DNA of 64,000 nucleotides from Xylaria sp. FL1777 (lineage: Eukaryota > Ascomycota > Sordariomycetes > Xylariales > Xylariaceae). The notes beneath the pieces are model-generated. The model was not told the origin of the DNA. It searched no databases and saw nothing but the letters and a program-made list of their open reading frames with translations. Positions 22,977 through 34,949 of the stretch are shown here, piece after piece (position 1 is the first letter of the stretch; every line of letters begins with the position of its first letter). Where the stretch lies: NCBI GenBank assembly GCA_022578965.1, contig MU400518.1, positions 372,001 through 436,000 of the forward strand, in the 5' to 3' direction. Position numbers and translations under genes: made by a program.

Positions 22977-25591
22977 TCATGCTTCGAGCACCTCGTTCTC
23001 CCAGTCTTTCTCCCCAAACATTGGCCTGTTTGAGCTTCCACTCACTTCGAGTTTTTCGAGGAACTCTGGAGGAATTGTAGGGATGTATTTCCGTTCTCGT
23101 TCACGATTGACTCCACCAAAGCCTGCGCCGAAAGATACGAGCATGTCTGTGACTGAAGGAAGGGTAAACGGTAGCATGACTGATGGATCAAGATTGATGC
23201 CATGAGGTAAGTCGTCGTCATAATCATCGTCATGGTCAACACGGGGTGTGCCCTGTGTACTTCCGGAGGTATCCGCGTCTTGGCCATTAAAGTTGCCTTT
23301 CACCGGTGTCGACGGCGTGCTGCTAGCCGGCATCGGCGAAGCGGTTCTTCTCCTATCTCTCCGTATCGCGGCTTCCTTTTGTATCGTATCGAGATATTTT
23401 AACGCACTTTTTGGGAGTCCTTTTTCACCAACCTCTAATCGATAGTTCTTGGCGGCGTATATCAACTGTTGAGGGCTTAAGCGTTTAAGTTGTTGTAGTG
23501 TCCCAACCAACGCTTCAAGGTCATCCGGGTCGAGTGATGAGAAGCACTGTAGCCATTGAAGGAGCTGGATGATGGGGGCTAGATGTCTACGTGCCACTTC
23601 CACTGTCGTCTCACCTGAAGCATGAGTTTCACCATATTCGTAGTGTTCTGGCTTCCGGTTATTCGCTCTGGCCCAGTCTTCCAGCACCGAAACGTTCATT
23701 CGTATCTGCATTGCTTTTGTCCTGGCTAAGTACTTCCGGTTATTCATGACCCGGTTGAAAAGTTCGGCCCCCAGCCAATAGAGCAGTTGAGAAATGATTT
23801 GGGATGTAATGACGGAGTGAATATCATAGAGATCGAGAACGAATAGTGTGGAGGAAAGCAGTGAGGTCACATTGCGAGGCGCCGGCTTAGCGCGCTGCTT
23901 TGGTGACGGAGGCCGGTACCGCTTCTCAAGAGGCTCTACCTTAACCTCCTTTTTTCTCTTGAAAAGCTTCCATTCATGTTGAAAGGTAATGTCCTCGAGG
24001 CCCGGAATTGTCTCGTGATCTAGTAATGCCGGGTCCAACACTTTATCCATTCGTCGTTCGGCATCTCTGACTATGAGAATGAAAATCTCATTAATCAGTT
24101 CAGAGAGCTGTGCTTGAAATTCCGTTGTCGCCTCCAACAAGCCAGCGTCTTTCCTCAGATAGTGCAGCAACAGTGTCGCATTTGACATCCAAAAAGCTAG
24201 TATAGTCATATCCCACTGATATTGCTCCACGACATCGTTTATTTTGTCTTGGGCTGTGACAAGTAACTTTTCCAGTAGCTCGTGGCTTGCATGATAATGT
24301 GCATAGCGGGCACTTAGAAATATCATATTAGCGGGCACGGGTTTTTGTGATGGTGATCGTTGAGGGCGCATGTTTGTAATGATGATATCGAGGATCCTAT
24401 CGAGCTCGCTTTCCTGGAAGACGAACATTTGGTCATGTAAACAACGGCTCCAGTCGAACTCTTGCTGTTCTTCTTCGAATTCTTCCAAAGGCTGCGTAGG
24501 TTAGTCAAGTAATGCATTGTTAGTCTAATCAAGAGACTTGCCTCAGGCTGATCGTCAAATCCCATATTTCCAAGATCGACTTCAAGGTCCCTCGCGCTAT
24601 CCATCATCATCCGACGTCGAATTTCATTTTCAGCCATCTCTTCCTCGAATCTGTCTTGTGAGAAGCCCGGATTGTAGAAATCATCCGTCACTCCAGCACT
24701 GCCAATAGCATAGCCGTTATCGTGCAAATAGAAAGACATTTCACTATCAGGAGGCACAAAGTCAAATGCGGTTCTACCTGACGACGTCTTTGCCTCTGGG
24801 GACGCCCCGTTATCTAGCAGTATCTTGGCAATCCCCTTGTGTCGGTTTGTCATAGCCCACATCAAAGCGCTCCAATGGTTTCGATCTTGCTTGTCTACCT
24901 CCACACCGGCATTCACGAGAGCTTGGACGACACCTTCGTGTCCCTATGCATCACTGTCAGCAATCGCTGGTCGATCGAGTGAGGGGGCAACTCACAAAGC
25001 AGCTAGCGTAAATCAAGGGAGGTGTTCCATCCTCATCCGGGGCATTCACATCAACGAAGGCTTTGGCTGTACCGCCGAGGATCTTAGACACTTGTACAAT
25101 ATCGCCGTTACTTGCGGCCATATTTAGAGCCTTCTGTAGCATCGTCTTCTTTTCTTCTTCCGACAACTTGTCATCCGCGGCGACGGCATCGACATCTTCG
25201 AACGCCTGTCCTCCATGATGTTGGGCTTGTGCCTGCAACATCTCCATGAGCCGCGCGTCGCTGTCGGCTATCCCCTGGGTCAAATGCCGGTCGTAATCCG
25301 GATCGTCAAGCGTCAGGTTGTTGAATTGTAAGGGCTTCGCGGGTATAGGGCTAGTTAGAAATTGCGATTGACCTGTGTCGAAGGGCTTGGTTAGCTGCGG
25401 GACAGAGAGAATCCAGGGGCACCAGGCGATGGCGCACCTTGCCAGCCATCGTACATTTCTGTCTCAGGCACGAACTCCGTTGGAACGACCCTGCGATCGT
25501 CCAGCGACTTTGGCAGGTCGGCCGGGAGAGTCTGTGGCTTCTTGGGCTTATCGTCCCCGAAGCCCCCGCCGTCAGGATCCCCGAAATCCAT
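22977..25591 (-). CDS. Ankyrin-repeat and DIL (dilute) domain protein
   Basis: Read on the minus strand: exons 25438-25591, 24996-25372, 24542-24943 and 22977-24491 join to 815 residues. It starts MDFGDPDGGGFGDDKPKK. Residues about 90-235 hold ankyrin-type repeats (APDEDGTPPLIYASC, GHEGVVQALVNAGVEV, WSALMWAMTNRHKGIAKILL). After an acidic linker (PLEEFEEEQQEFDW), residues about 320-700 form a DIL domain like the cargo-binding tail of class V myosins (MSNATLLLHYLRKD, QIISQLLYWLGAELFNR). There is no motor domain. Fungal proteins with this order (ankyrin then DIL) are known but poorly characterised; a role in organelle or vesicle positioning is an inference. The third intron (24492-24541) begins GC rather than GT. 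It lies divergently from the gene-poor region and is not obviously linked to its neighbours. Confidence 0.92.
24492..24541 (-). other. GC-AG intron
   Basis: In the DIL gene the frame closes only if a 50-nt intron starts GCAAGT after GAG and ends CGCAG. It joins GFDDQPE to PLEEFEEE. The other donor positions match the consensus apart from the T-to-C change, as is usual for the minor GC-AG class. Confidence 0.85.
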
Positions 25592-26207
25592 GTTTCGTTG
25601 CCAGCCGCATAGAACGCGTTACTGCTCAGGGGCTTGCCGAACCAGAGGCACAATCCGTCATGCTTCTTGTATCCTAAGCGGAGGGGCGATCTCGGGGCTG
25701 CCGGCCAGTCGTGGAAGCGCAGTTATTAATCGGGAAGTTTATTGAGACACTAATCAGTCCCAGGTTGCTTTAAAGTTGCCAGTTCAGGATGTCGCAGGTT
25801 AGAGAGATCAATGTACCTACTTACATGATGCAGCCTTGAAGAGGGGCTCTGCTGTAGGTACCTGCTACAACCCGATTATTTGGTGAAGAGTGGGGTACTG
25901 GCCTGTGCACACTCCAAAGGCTACCTCCATATCAAATTACCTACTGTAACTACTTACCTAGTAGGTACCTACTATTAACGATTTAACAATGCCTACGTAT
26001 TCCATAGGTAGGTATAGCTTCATCTAGCAACGTTGACAACTGTTTTGTTTAGGTAGGTACTTTATCTATCCAGAATATATACCACCACGTTTGTTTCCAC
26101 GGACACCTTGTAATTGTGACCCAATTCTATCATCATTAGAGTTACATTTGGCCAATTCCTATTCAGACTAAGCCACCAATAAGCTACTAGCTGACGTCCA
26201 AGAACTT
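25592..26207. other. Short spacer rich in TAGGTA words
   Basis: Upstream region of the DIL gene and 3' region of the allantoicase gene. It contains many imperfect GTAGGTACCTAC-like words (about 25850-26060). No open frame is supported. Confidence 0.5.
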
Positions 26208-27391
26208 CTAGACCGATCTCTTAGCTAGTACCCGGAGCCGCTTTACACCTCCGTCGGGGATTATCGTGAGTTTCACATGAGTGAAAGGTTTGTCTTGCTT
26301 TGTGCAATCAAAGGCATGTTCCTGATCTGGCCCGCATTTGCTTGGTGCCAGGACCTCAGTCCACCCTAGACCGTCGGCTCCTGGCTCTCCATCTTCTTTC
26401 CACTCAATTGCGTCAAGTTTCGCGAACTGTGGAAAGTTCCCTCGGAAAAAGGCCGTGTCGATGATGAAGCTCTGGATCAGAGCAGGAGCTCCAAGACGAA
26501 TGATAGCCCAGTCAACATGCCCTCGGGTTCGCGAACGAGCAGTTTCCCACCCGTCTCCCATATCCTTACCTCGTCCTGGGAGGATCAGGTTGTCCTTGGT
26601 TCCGAAGTGTTGATCACTGCATGAAATGGCCACCGCTCCATTCTGGGCCGCAGCTAGGTCAAATATCGCTTCTTTATCAGCAGGAAAGACAGGCACAGCA
26701 TGCCCAAAGAGTCGAAATCGGGCAATTCCACCATCGGGATACATGTTTAGGCGCACATGAGTATACTGCTTGCCTGTAGGATTGTCCAACTTCCATCCAA
26801 ATCGTTGAGAGGGCCCGCATTCCTGTAAGCCCAGGATGGGCTCCCACTCGCCCTTTTCTCCTTTCCACGAGAGGACTTGTTCGTCATCTGAATTAAAGCA
26901 GCCCTCGACTGAGATGGCGGGTGCATGGTTACCCGAGAAGAATGCCGTGTCAACCTCTACACCTTCTACAGTCCCCGAAGCAACGCCGAGACGGATGACT
27001 ACCCAGTCAAATGGTGCCTGATTGTGTCTTCTTGTCTCCCAGCCGTCGTACCATGCACCGGTGTACACCATTTTGCCAGGCTGCCTGATAGGTGCCGTTG
27101 GTGTCAGCAAGTTGCTGGCTTCGGCAAACCACTCATCTGAGAAGCCTAGGACTTTTCCACCTAAAGCGCCCGAGATAAGATCTATAAGGGGCGAGTTAGC
27201 CTGGCGCAGCAACAAGGGAAAACTGCACGGATTACTTGATCAGCTCCCTCGACGCGCCTGATCATTTTCCGCGCCTTCTTATGATTTGTTGCTGACTTAC
27301 CAATACAGCTAGATCGGAATGTCTTGTCAATGTTCTCCGAGGCAACCCTTGTCGCGCTGACAGGCTCAAGCTGATACCTAATGTCCTCCAT
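26208..27391 (-). CDS. Allantoicase
   Basis: Allantoate amidinohydrolase (EC 3.5.3.4), which splits allantoate to ureidoglycolate and urea in purine breakdown, allowing uric acid or allantoin to serve as nitrogen source. Exon 1 is 27301-27391 and exon 2 is 26208-27181, separated by a 119-nt GT-AG intron, giving 354 residues, the family length. I chose ATG at 27391 (MEDIRYQLEPV); the codon at 27397 is GTG. Two tandem allantoicase repeats are visible: FSDEWFAEASNLL...YDGWETRRHN...DWVVIRLG in the first, and DQHFGTKDNLILPGRG...DGWETARSR...DWAIIRLG in the second. Each ends in a THV(R/K)L...PDGG block. Nothing is missing. In other fungi this gene is induced by uric acid or allantoin and repressed by good nitrogen sources. 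No clustered ureidoglycolate or allantoinase gene lies nearby. A MITE sits about 430 bases upstream of the start codon. Confidence 0.96.
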
Positions 27392-27818
27392 GATCACAAT
27401 AGTCGTAAAAATCCGTATTCTCAGTGGTTGTTGTGCAGGATAAATGACAAAGCAGCACTTGAATCACTTCGTTCAGTCATAATTACTTTTGACCCAAGCA
27501 AACCGGTGGGGTTATCGGAACCTGATCGGAAGACGGCTTTGGCCGATAAGTTACCGTCTACGATCACATGTCGATTCGATATATGATTAAGTATGAACGA
27601 AGTCACTAAACTAAACATATTTGCAATTAAGATGGATGTGTGATCTTCACAATAAGCTGGCAGAAATAAAAGGAACTGCCTTCCAAATATCATGGTCTGT
27701 CACACTCTCCCTATTCGGAACACATGGATAACTTCAGCGCCACCCTCATTGTACATACTAAATATACCTACCTATCAATCAACCTTGGTCTACACCTGGC
27801 CAGGTACTAGCTGAAGGA

Positions 27819-28308
27819 GTCAAGGATTATGGAGGGCCACTACCACATTCAACCGACAATAAGAATTTAGCGGGGTAAACGAACTAAATTACCGTTTATT
27901 TCCCAACAATTAATGTTCTAATTTAATTTATTCAATTAAATTAACTTATATTTAATTGGATTATATTTTTTTTATTTAATTCTAGCATTTTTAATGCAGT
28001 TAATACTTTAACTCTTTAGTTGAAATTTTGTTTGTCGGAGGGGTGTGGTAGTGGCCCACTGATCAGTGGGCCACTACCACACCCCTCCAACAAACAAAAT
28101 TTCAAGCTTTATTTATAAAAAAAAAGGCAGTATTATTATTATTATTGCTATAATACCCTTTATTTCCTTATAGTGAAATAAAAGGTTGTGATTGTGGTGT
28201 ATTAAGTGTAATTAAGTGTAATTGTTGTAAAATAAATGGGAATTTACCCCACCTCTGGTCTAATTTTTTATTGTCGGAAGTATGTGGTAATGGCCCACCG
28301 TCAAGGAT
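27819..28308. mobile_element. Compound MITE with 9-bp target duplication
   Basis: A non-coding, AT-rich element of about 470 bp (27828-28299) flanked by the 9-bp direct repeat GTCAAGGAT (27819-27827 and 28300-28308). Its terminal inverted repeats share GGGCCA-C/T-TACCACAT, CCGACAATAA and GGGGTAAA blocks over about 45 bp. The middle holds two more copies of the same terminus, placed back to back. The element therefore looks like two MITE units in tandem: unit A about 27828-28060 and unit B about 28065-28299. No transposase is encoded, so it would need one supplied elsewhere. A 9-bp duplication fits Mutator-like elements, but I cannot confirm the family. It lies between the divergently placed 5' ends of allantoicase and the b561-like gene. 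Confidence 0.82.
28020..28105. repeat. 86-bp near-perfect palindrome
   Basis: Arms 28020-28062 and 28063-28105 are complementary at 42 of 43 positions. The only mismatch is 28036/28089. The centre is TGATCA. The arm contains the MITE terminus (GTGTGGTAGTGGCCCACT), so the palindrome marks where two element ends abut. Confidence 0.95.
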
Positions 28309-28649
28309 ACCTACTCCGGATAGGTACCCCCGCACCTGGCCAACCCCGCATGTCCGCTCTTTATACTACCTTGCATAAGCAATCTGATGAATTACGTTAT
28401 CGCTGATTGGCAGAAGCTAAAAGCTACCTACCTCTATATGTATACCGCACATAGGCAATCGTTCGTCATCGAGGGCTAGAATTAGCTGAGCATGAGAACA
28501 ATCCCTCGAAACCTTCTTTTTCAAAACTCCATCCAGCGAGCATTTATCTACTCCGCGTCGATCGGATATTCTTTGCTGGCCCTACCGCCGCGCATAGGAG
28601 CCATCAATACTCCCTTCTCGACACTCCCATTGCTTCCCCGTCGTTCACA

Positions 28650-29676
28650 ATGGCTTCGGCAACGGGAATACCCCAACATACCCCGATCGATCCGGACACG
28701 GACGGACAAGTCGACGACACAGAACCGCTGTTGGGACGACCAGGAGACGTATCCCAGAGGGATGAGGCCCCCATTGTCAAAAATCTCATTCTCGGTATGT
28801 TACTGGCCTTTTAATTACACTTCTCCGGTCTCTAGATATGAACTTTATTTTTCATTCCATAGAGTCTCTGCAATCGATCTCTACAATCGGTCTCTGCAAT
28901 CTGAATATAGTGTTTCTACCCCACACGTATCCTTGAACAGTTGTCCACTACCACTTTATCCAGTTCCAAAACCTACACTCAATCAGCTAGAACTTAATAT
29001 ACGTTGCTTTACTACATCTTTTATTCACTTTATCCCATATCCACACTCTCCCACAATGGCAAAGCTCATACAATCTTCAGGCACCGGTGTTCTGGCCGAG
29101 GGTGCCGCCCTCTTGCTCGTTGCCTCCGTCTGGGCGTCCGTGTTTCTAAACCCCGTTATTTTATTTTCGGTGCATCCACTCGCACAATCTCTGGGAGTAC
29201 TGGTACTCTTGCAATCGATCCTAGTCTTGCAACCGACGCACACGGGAGCCCAGAAACAAGTTGGACAAAAGATCCACGCAGGACTGAATCTGCTAGCATT
29301 TGCCATCTTCGTGGTCGGCGTCGTCGTCATCGAAGTCAATAAATTCCGGTCCAATGGAGCACACTTCCATTCCGTGCACGGCTACCTGGGGGTTATTACA
29401 TCGATCTGGATACTAGTCCAGTATCTTGTTGGCTTCACCATGTTCGGCGTCCCCGCTCTGTATGGCGGCGAGGCGAATGCCAAAAAGATATGGAAGTACC
29501 ACCGCATCAGCGGTTACGTACTTCTATTACTCATGATGGCAACTGTTACGAGCTCCGTTAAAACGGACTACAACCAAAATGTTCTTGGTCTCAAGCTTTG
29601 GGCTATGATCATCATATTCGTTTTAATGATCGTCGGCGTATACCCTCGCATCAAGAAGCAAAAACTTGGTTTTTAG
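28650..29676 (+). CDS. Cytochrome b561/ferric-reductase-like membrane protein
   Basis: Exons 28650-28794 and 29081-29676 join across a 286-nt GT-AG intron to 246 residues. The N-terminus is hydrophilic and acidic (IDPDTDGQVDDTEPLLGR). Five or six membrane helices follow from about residue 50 to 240. Histidines typical of di-haem b561 folds occur on neighbouring helices: SVHPLAQS, KIHAGLNLLA, HFHSVHGYLG and WKYHRISGY. The family moves electrons across a membrane, often from ascorbate to ferric iron. In fungi the standalone b561 proteins are little studied, so substrate and membrane are unknown. The intron contains a second ATG (29056) in frame with exon 2, which would allow a shorter form without the acidic head. 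The longer form is favoured because the frame join is exact and the DTEPLL motif looks like a sorting signal. Confidence 0.88.
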
Positions 29677-30776
29677 AGGGAGGATGGACCAAAAAAGGAA
29701 ACGAGGAAGAAAAGTAGGACACGAATATTCAAATAAGCGATTAACAAATCGCAGAACACGAAAATCATGGCATGGGTTCATTTCTCTTCAAGTCCATGCG
29801 CGTGAATTCGCACGTGCTTGGAAATACAATTGTTGATCTGGTAACTTGTTTTTAGCAGTAGGCGCTCGGCGACAGTGAGTACTATGGGTCGATGGATTGA
29901 GGATTGGATAATTTAACTAAATTGAGATTTGAAAAGCATCCGTTTTTGCAAAGTCGTTTATCTGATGACAGGTGCGCTGGCTTCATCGTCCAAGCAGAAA
30001 GATGGTTTTAGATTCTCATGTCTTCGTATTACGAAAGGCGGCTGTCGTCTTAATTCCGATGAAATTACAAGGGAGGTCGAGCAATGATGAAATGCTACCT
30101 ACTACTCTACATAACCTGGTCTTTCCAAGGATATGACGAGTACACTAGATACCTATTATGGAGTGTACTGCGTAGGTAGACCAAGCCACGCTAACTGGTA
30201 GTTTCAAACTCAGCATTCTGCCAAGCATAATTTGAGGCGAAGAGTCTTAAAAGTAGCGATAGCCGGACTTGAACTAACCATTCTAGGTCATAAAGCGCTC
30301 TGTATAGTTAGCGCCCGCACGGATAGGTCGCCCTCATTCACCAACGCGGTTGTATTATTGGGGTGGCTGGGGCCTAGACGATGCAGTTGTTGTCTGACGC
30401 ATTGAGCCGCGATGCTTAACCTCTTAACTCTAACCTGAACACCTCATAATCAATATCCAGCAATATATACCATTAATAAGGCTGTTTATCCAAACAGACA
30501 AGAGCTGCTGCTTGCAGCTCATCCAGCCTATGAAGCTCATTATTGTTGCATAATTAACTAGGTACATTGAGGTACCCAACCAAACGTGAAGGTGTGAAGG
30601 CCCCCCTTGAGTATACTAAGTAGTAGTACTTCGATCCCGGCTATCCGCCTTCACTAGTACCGAGTTCCCAAGTAACACCGAAGCGGCCACGACGTCTAAG
30701 ACCGTATCAACATAACAAGTTTATTACAGTCGCACTCAGTTACATCAGTTCAACCTTGTCGCCACTATTAACTAGC
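29677..30776. other. Intergenic
   Basis: About 1.1 kb with no supported gene. A tRNA-like B-box string occurs near 30255-30275 (minus strand), but the cloverleaf does not close. It contains ACTGCGTA (30167-30174) and TAGGTAC words. Confidence 0.5.
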
Positions 30777-33700
30777 ATGGCTAGCCAACCACGGCCGGGC
30801 CAAGCAGCAGACGGCCGGGAGAATGAGAGGACTCCTCTCTTACATGACACAAATGAACTCCAGGCTGATGCCGAAGGAGACGGCGTCACCGACGAATTCA
30901 AGTCTTTGCGTCGTCGTCGCTGGATATCACTAATTGCTAGTGTTTTCCTCATCATCGTCTTCGTTGTGATCTTAATTCTAAGTGGAGGTACGTGCTTAAG
31001 CATCTTCATAGTATAGCTATTCGCTTCAGGGGAGAGCTTTACATTAGCCTCAAATCACGACGTTTCTTTCTATCTAATCCATTATCCCCACCACGCCCTC
31101 TCTATTTCTTCTCCTATATTTCGTAACCTCGATAGTCTTGACCACTTAATCACCATTGAACTCAACATGCGTGTGCATACATAACACTACAGGAACTTAT
31201 TACAACCAAGCATTCATGACATTTATAAGACGAATGCCCACGTTTCCTATCAACCTCACATCGGTACCTCGAATTCAGCATCTATCACTTTCATTCTTAT
31301 TCGTTACAAGAATCACAGTCTCTCAAGGCTTGTCCACTTTCTCTTAGAATCGCTCTACTAAATGACCAAATCATAGTGCTGTCACGCAATCGGAAGAAAT
31401 CCCCAGAGATGGATACGTCCATTTGTACGACACCAACATGTATCCACGCCGCATCCGAAATTCTTTGTAGGTCTCTAGGATATGTTCTTCGTTCCTTCGA
31501 AGATATAAACTCATATTTAACCAGACAACCTTTCCCCTGACTATAAGGATCTCGATCCTTGCACTCAATTTGATACTCTCGTCTGCGATGGCTTTAAAGC
31601 GCGCTACGATATTCCCGAGGATCGATCATCCTTTTCAACGGCTGCGATCATGTCTGACAACGGCCGAACCACACTCAGACACATTCTGGAATCTCCGTAT
31701 CCTGGTGACTCTAAGGTGTGTAGAATCTCATCTCAACCTCGTTCAACTCCCTGTACTCTACGGTAGATATGAGCCCAATCTATTTATGAATATATATACG
31801 AAGGCATGGTTTTGGAAGTTATTCAAGCTGCTAATTTGAATTTAGCACTCTTCATTCTCGCCTATGAACCTTCAAAAGCTCGCAGCATCAACCGACGAAG
31901 AAAACTTCCTTACCATGCAAAAATCTTACAATGCCTGCATGAATGAGGCAACGCTGAAGGAAATTGGTGCAGGCCCTCTAGTCGAGCTTATCAACAAAGT
32001 AGCCCAGTCCTTCCCGGTAGGCGACGAGACTTATGATACAGAGGAGCTTCTACAGCCGGAAGATTACGCGAAGCTTAGCGACACCATTTTGCTCCTCGAA
32101 CAGCTGGGAGTCGCATCGTTCGAAGGACTGTACACTGGTGCGGATGATAAGAATCCCGTAAGTGTTTCTCACCGCCTAACTTAATTCCTTGTTTCTCATT
32201 TTCATAGGACGTCGTGATTATTCAGGCTATGCCAGCTGGATACAATCTCCCATCGCCCGAATATTACGGGGACAGTGATACTGTAAAGCAGTATCAAGCC
32301 ATGCTGGAACAGGTTTTCTCCTCTCTACTTCCGACCACTTCTTCCAAGAAATCTGCGACCAAACTCGCACAATCCGTAGTTGAACTTGAGAAGAAGATTG
32401 CAGCTCTTACGCCGCCACCAGAGGATAGGCAGGACGTCACAGTAAGTAATTTCTGATGCACAAGACATAGATATATATATAACTAATGACCGTAGAAATA
32501 TTACAATATCGTCCCAGTTGCAGAAGTTGGAAAAATCGGGCCTGCACTCGGATTGGATAAGGTAGTGAGAGGGTTAGCACCTGCAGACTACACACCTGAT
32601 ACGATGCTGTTAGCCTTTCCCGAGTTCTTAGGGAACGTTTCTCAGATCGTCTCCCAAACTCCGAAATCCACGATACAGACCTTCTTGATTTGGAATTTGA
32701 TAGTATCTTATTCTTCCTATGTTGAAGCCACTGAAGTAAAGCCTATCACTCGCTTCTATAACGTCCTGTCAGGCCGAGTAAGTCTATGATTATGACAGCG
32801 GAAACTTATGCTTCCTACTAACTATCAATAGGACCCTGAAACCAAATCAGAACGATGGAAGACGTGCTTGGGTTATGTAGATGGGACACTTGGTTGGATC
32901 CTCAGCCGTTTCTATATCGAAGCTACCTTCTCAGAGGCTGCTAAGAACTACGGTGATCAGATCATCTTAGACATAAAGCAACAGTTCACGACCAGACTGA
33001 GCGATCTAGATTGGATGGATGACTCGGTCAAGAAGCTTGCTGCCAACAAGGTACACAACATTGACCAGAAAATCGGATATCCCACCAAATCTCCAGATAT
33101 CATGAACCCCGATGCATTGCGGGACTATTACAAAGGCCTGGAGATCACAGGCTCCTTCTTTAACAATTCGATATCCAGCAATAAATTCTCATCAAACCAG
33201 ACGTGGTCCGCTCTGGGCAAGCCAGTAGACAGAGGCGAATGGGGAATGCAGGCAGACATCGTCAATGCTGTAAGTTATTTTTGGAGTCATTTATTCCTAT
33301 TCCTTTGGCCCAGATTGGCGATAGCTAACTCCACTTATTACAGTACTACAATCCCGCGGGTAATGAGATTGTAAGTGATTTACAAGTTTTGAGTCTGCGG
33401 GTTAATTTAGGTGAGGAGTTACTAACTTAGTTTGAAGGTTTTCCCGGCCGGTATCATGCAATTCCCTGTCTTCTCGGTAGATTTGCCAGGCTATGTTTCG
33501 TACGGAGCCTTCGCGTCAGTAGCTGGGCACGAACTGTCCCATGCTTTTGATAACTCTGGCCGCCATTACGATGAGAATGGCAGTAAGTGATGCTCCATGC
33601 TCCTTTTGACGAGCCCAGACTGTTTCACGCAGGGATACAGATACTAACAGAGACGTTCTAGACTACACTGATTGGTGGACAAACCGCACGGTGCAGGAAT

Positions 33701-34101
33701 TTAATAAGCGTGCCGACTGCTTCGTAAACCAATACAATGATTTCACCATCGAGGGCAACGGCGGTCAACCGCTACACGTAAACGGCAGGCTAACACTTGG
33801 TGAGAACATCGCCGACGCCGGCGGCGTGTCAGCGGCGTTCGCGAGTTGGCAGAAGCGTCGGGCCGCCAGTCCAGACCAGAGTCTACCGGGACTCGATCAC
33901 TTTACACACGAACAGCTCTTTTTTGTCTTCTACGCCAATTGGTGGTGCGGCAAGGTCCGCAAGGAGCAAGCCGTCAACTACATCTACGTCGATCCTCACT
34001 CCCCGGCATTTGCGCGTATCCTTGGAACCACTTCAAATTCTCGAGCTTTCAGGGAGAGCTTCAATTGTCCTGTCAAGGAGCCGACTTGTGAGCTTTGGTG
34101 A
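30777..34101 (+). CDS. M13-family zinc metallopeptidase (neprilysin/ECE-like)
   Basis: A type II membrane endopeptidase that cleaves peptides outside the cell or in the secretory lumen. Ten exons join in frame: 30777-30987, 31377-31466, 31525-31715, 31846-32157, 32208-32441, 32496-32777, 32832-33269, 33344-33370, 33438-33582 and 33662-34101, giving 789 residues. I chose the ATG at 30777 (MASQPRPGQ). Seen: a short cytosolic tail ending RRRR, one membrane helix at about residues 48-70, Cys-rich M13 start (CTTPTCIHAASEIL, DPCTQFDTLVCDGF), substrate-binding VNAYYNP, zinc motif HELSH at 626-630, second motif GENIADAGG with Glu691 and Asp695, and the C-terminal CELW. All catalytic residues are present. 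Many N-x-S/T sites fit a glycosylated ectodomain. Exon 8 is only 27 nt and encodes part of the NAYYNP motif. The natural substrate in fungi is unknown. Confidence 0.95.
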
Positions 34102-34949
34102 AGATGATATTGATAAGCAAGGTTTTTTGAGGGTTTTTTTTCTTTTTTTTGGAATATGAGGTCACCCTTTTGGCAATTTGTACGATTAAAAAATTGGCAT
34201 ATGTTTTTCTTTTGTTGTTTAATTACTATCACTACTTTCTTGGGACATTTTCCTACAATGTACCATACACGTCGAGCTTCTCTTCTGTTCTATAAGTTCG
34301 AAATCGAATTAAAGTAACCCGGTTTTACTAGTTCTAGCTCTCTTCTGCGGGAGCATATTGCCTAATGTCATCGTAGGTCACGTGAGCCCTAACCCCTAAT
34401 TGAAAAGGAGGGCATTATGTTCCTACCTCTTCCCCATGTCAAAGGAAGCAGACATTATCAATCTAGTTTAATCATTCTTAGGTCATATGCGCAGCTGAAT
34501 TCCATGTGATGTAGGGCCACCCTTACTATTGTACTCAAAAGAGAAGTTGACAATGGAATTCAGGATAGTCACGCAGAAGAGAATCGTTTGAGCACCCTAG
34601 TTTAAGCCCAATATAGGTCTAAAGGATCATTTAGGGGTGCGAAGGATGTCGGAACAACAGTAAGATATTACTCTCATGTCTATTTAGTGGCACGTTTAGG
34701 ATCTCGACGATTAGATAAAGTAAGTAGATATACTACTTCCTACAGTAATATAACACTAAGTGTAAACATATATCCTATATGTCCTAAGGCGACGAAGTTA
34801 GTGCCTTTTCTGATTGTATCTTCTGCGCTCGTACAGCACTCCCATAGCCGAAGCCTCTTGCCACAACTTGTGGTTCTCTAACATGGCTTATCTCACACCG
34901 TCTCGAGTGTTCTTTCAAGAAAGCTCCTCAACTATCTAATTAGCTAGTA
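34102..34949. other. Intergenic between converging genes
   Basis: Holds the 3' ends of the M13 peptidase (plus) and the arylsulfotransferase-like gene (minus). A T-rich tract follows the M13 stop at 34122-34151. No open frame is supported. Confidence 0.5.

Noticed and set aside
22068..22980. Series of minus-strand frames downstream of the DIL gene, considered as a retroelement relic
   Set aside because: No protease, reverse transcriptase or integrase motif can be read and no LTRs are visible.
28492..28649. Longer b561 frame starting at 28492 and reading through the intron
   Set aside because: It is in a different frame from the true exon 1; the ATG at 28650 and a GT-AG intron give a coherent protein.
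30250..30335. tRNA-like string on the minus strand (GTTAGTTCAAGTCCGGC)
   Set aside because: The T stem pairs poorly and no matching 5' acceptor arm or anticodon stem is found at the right distance.
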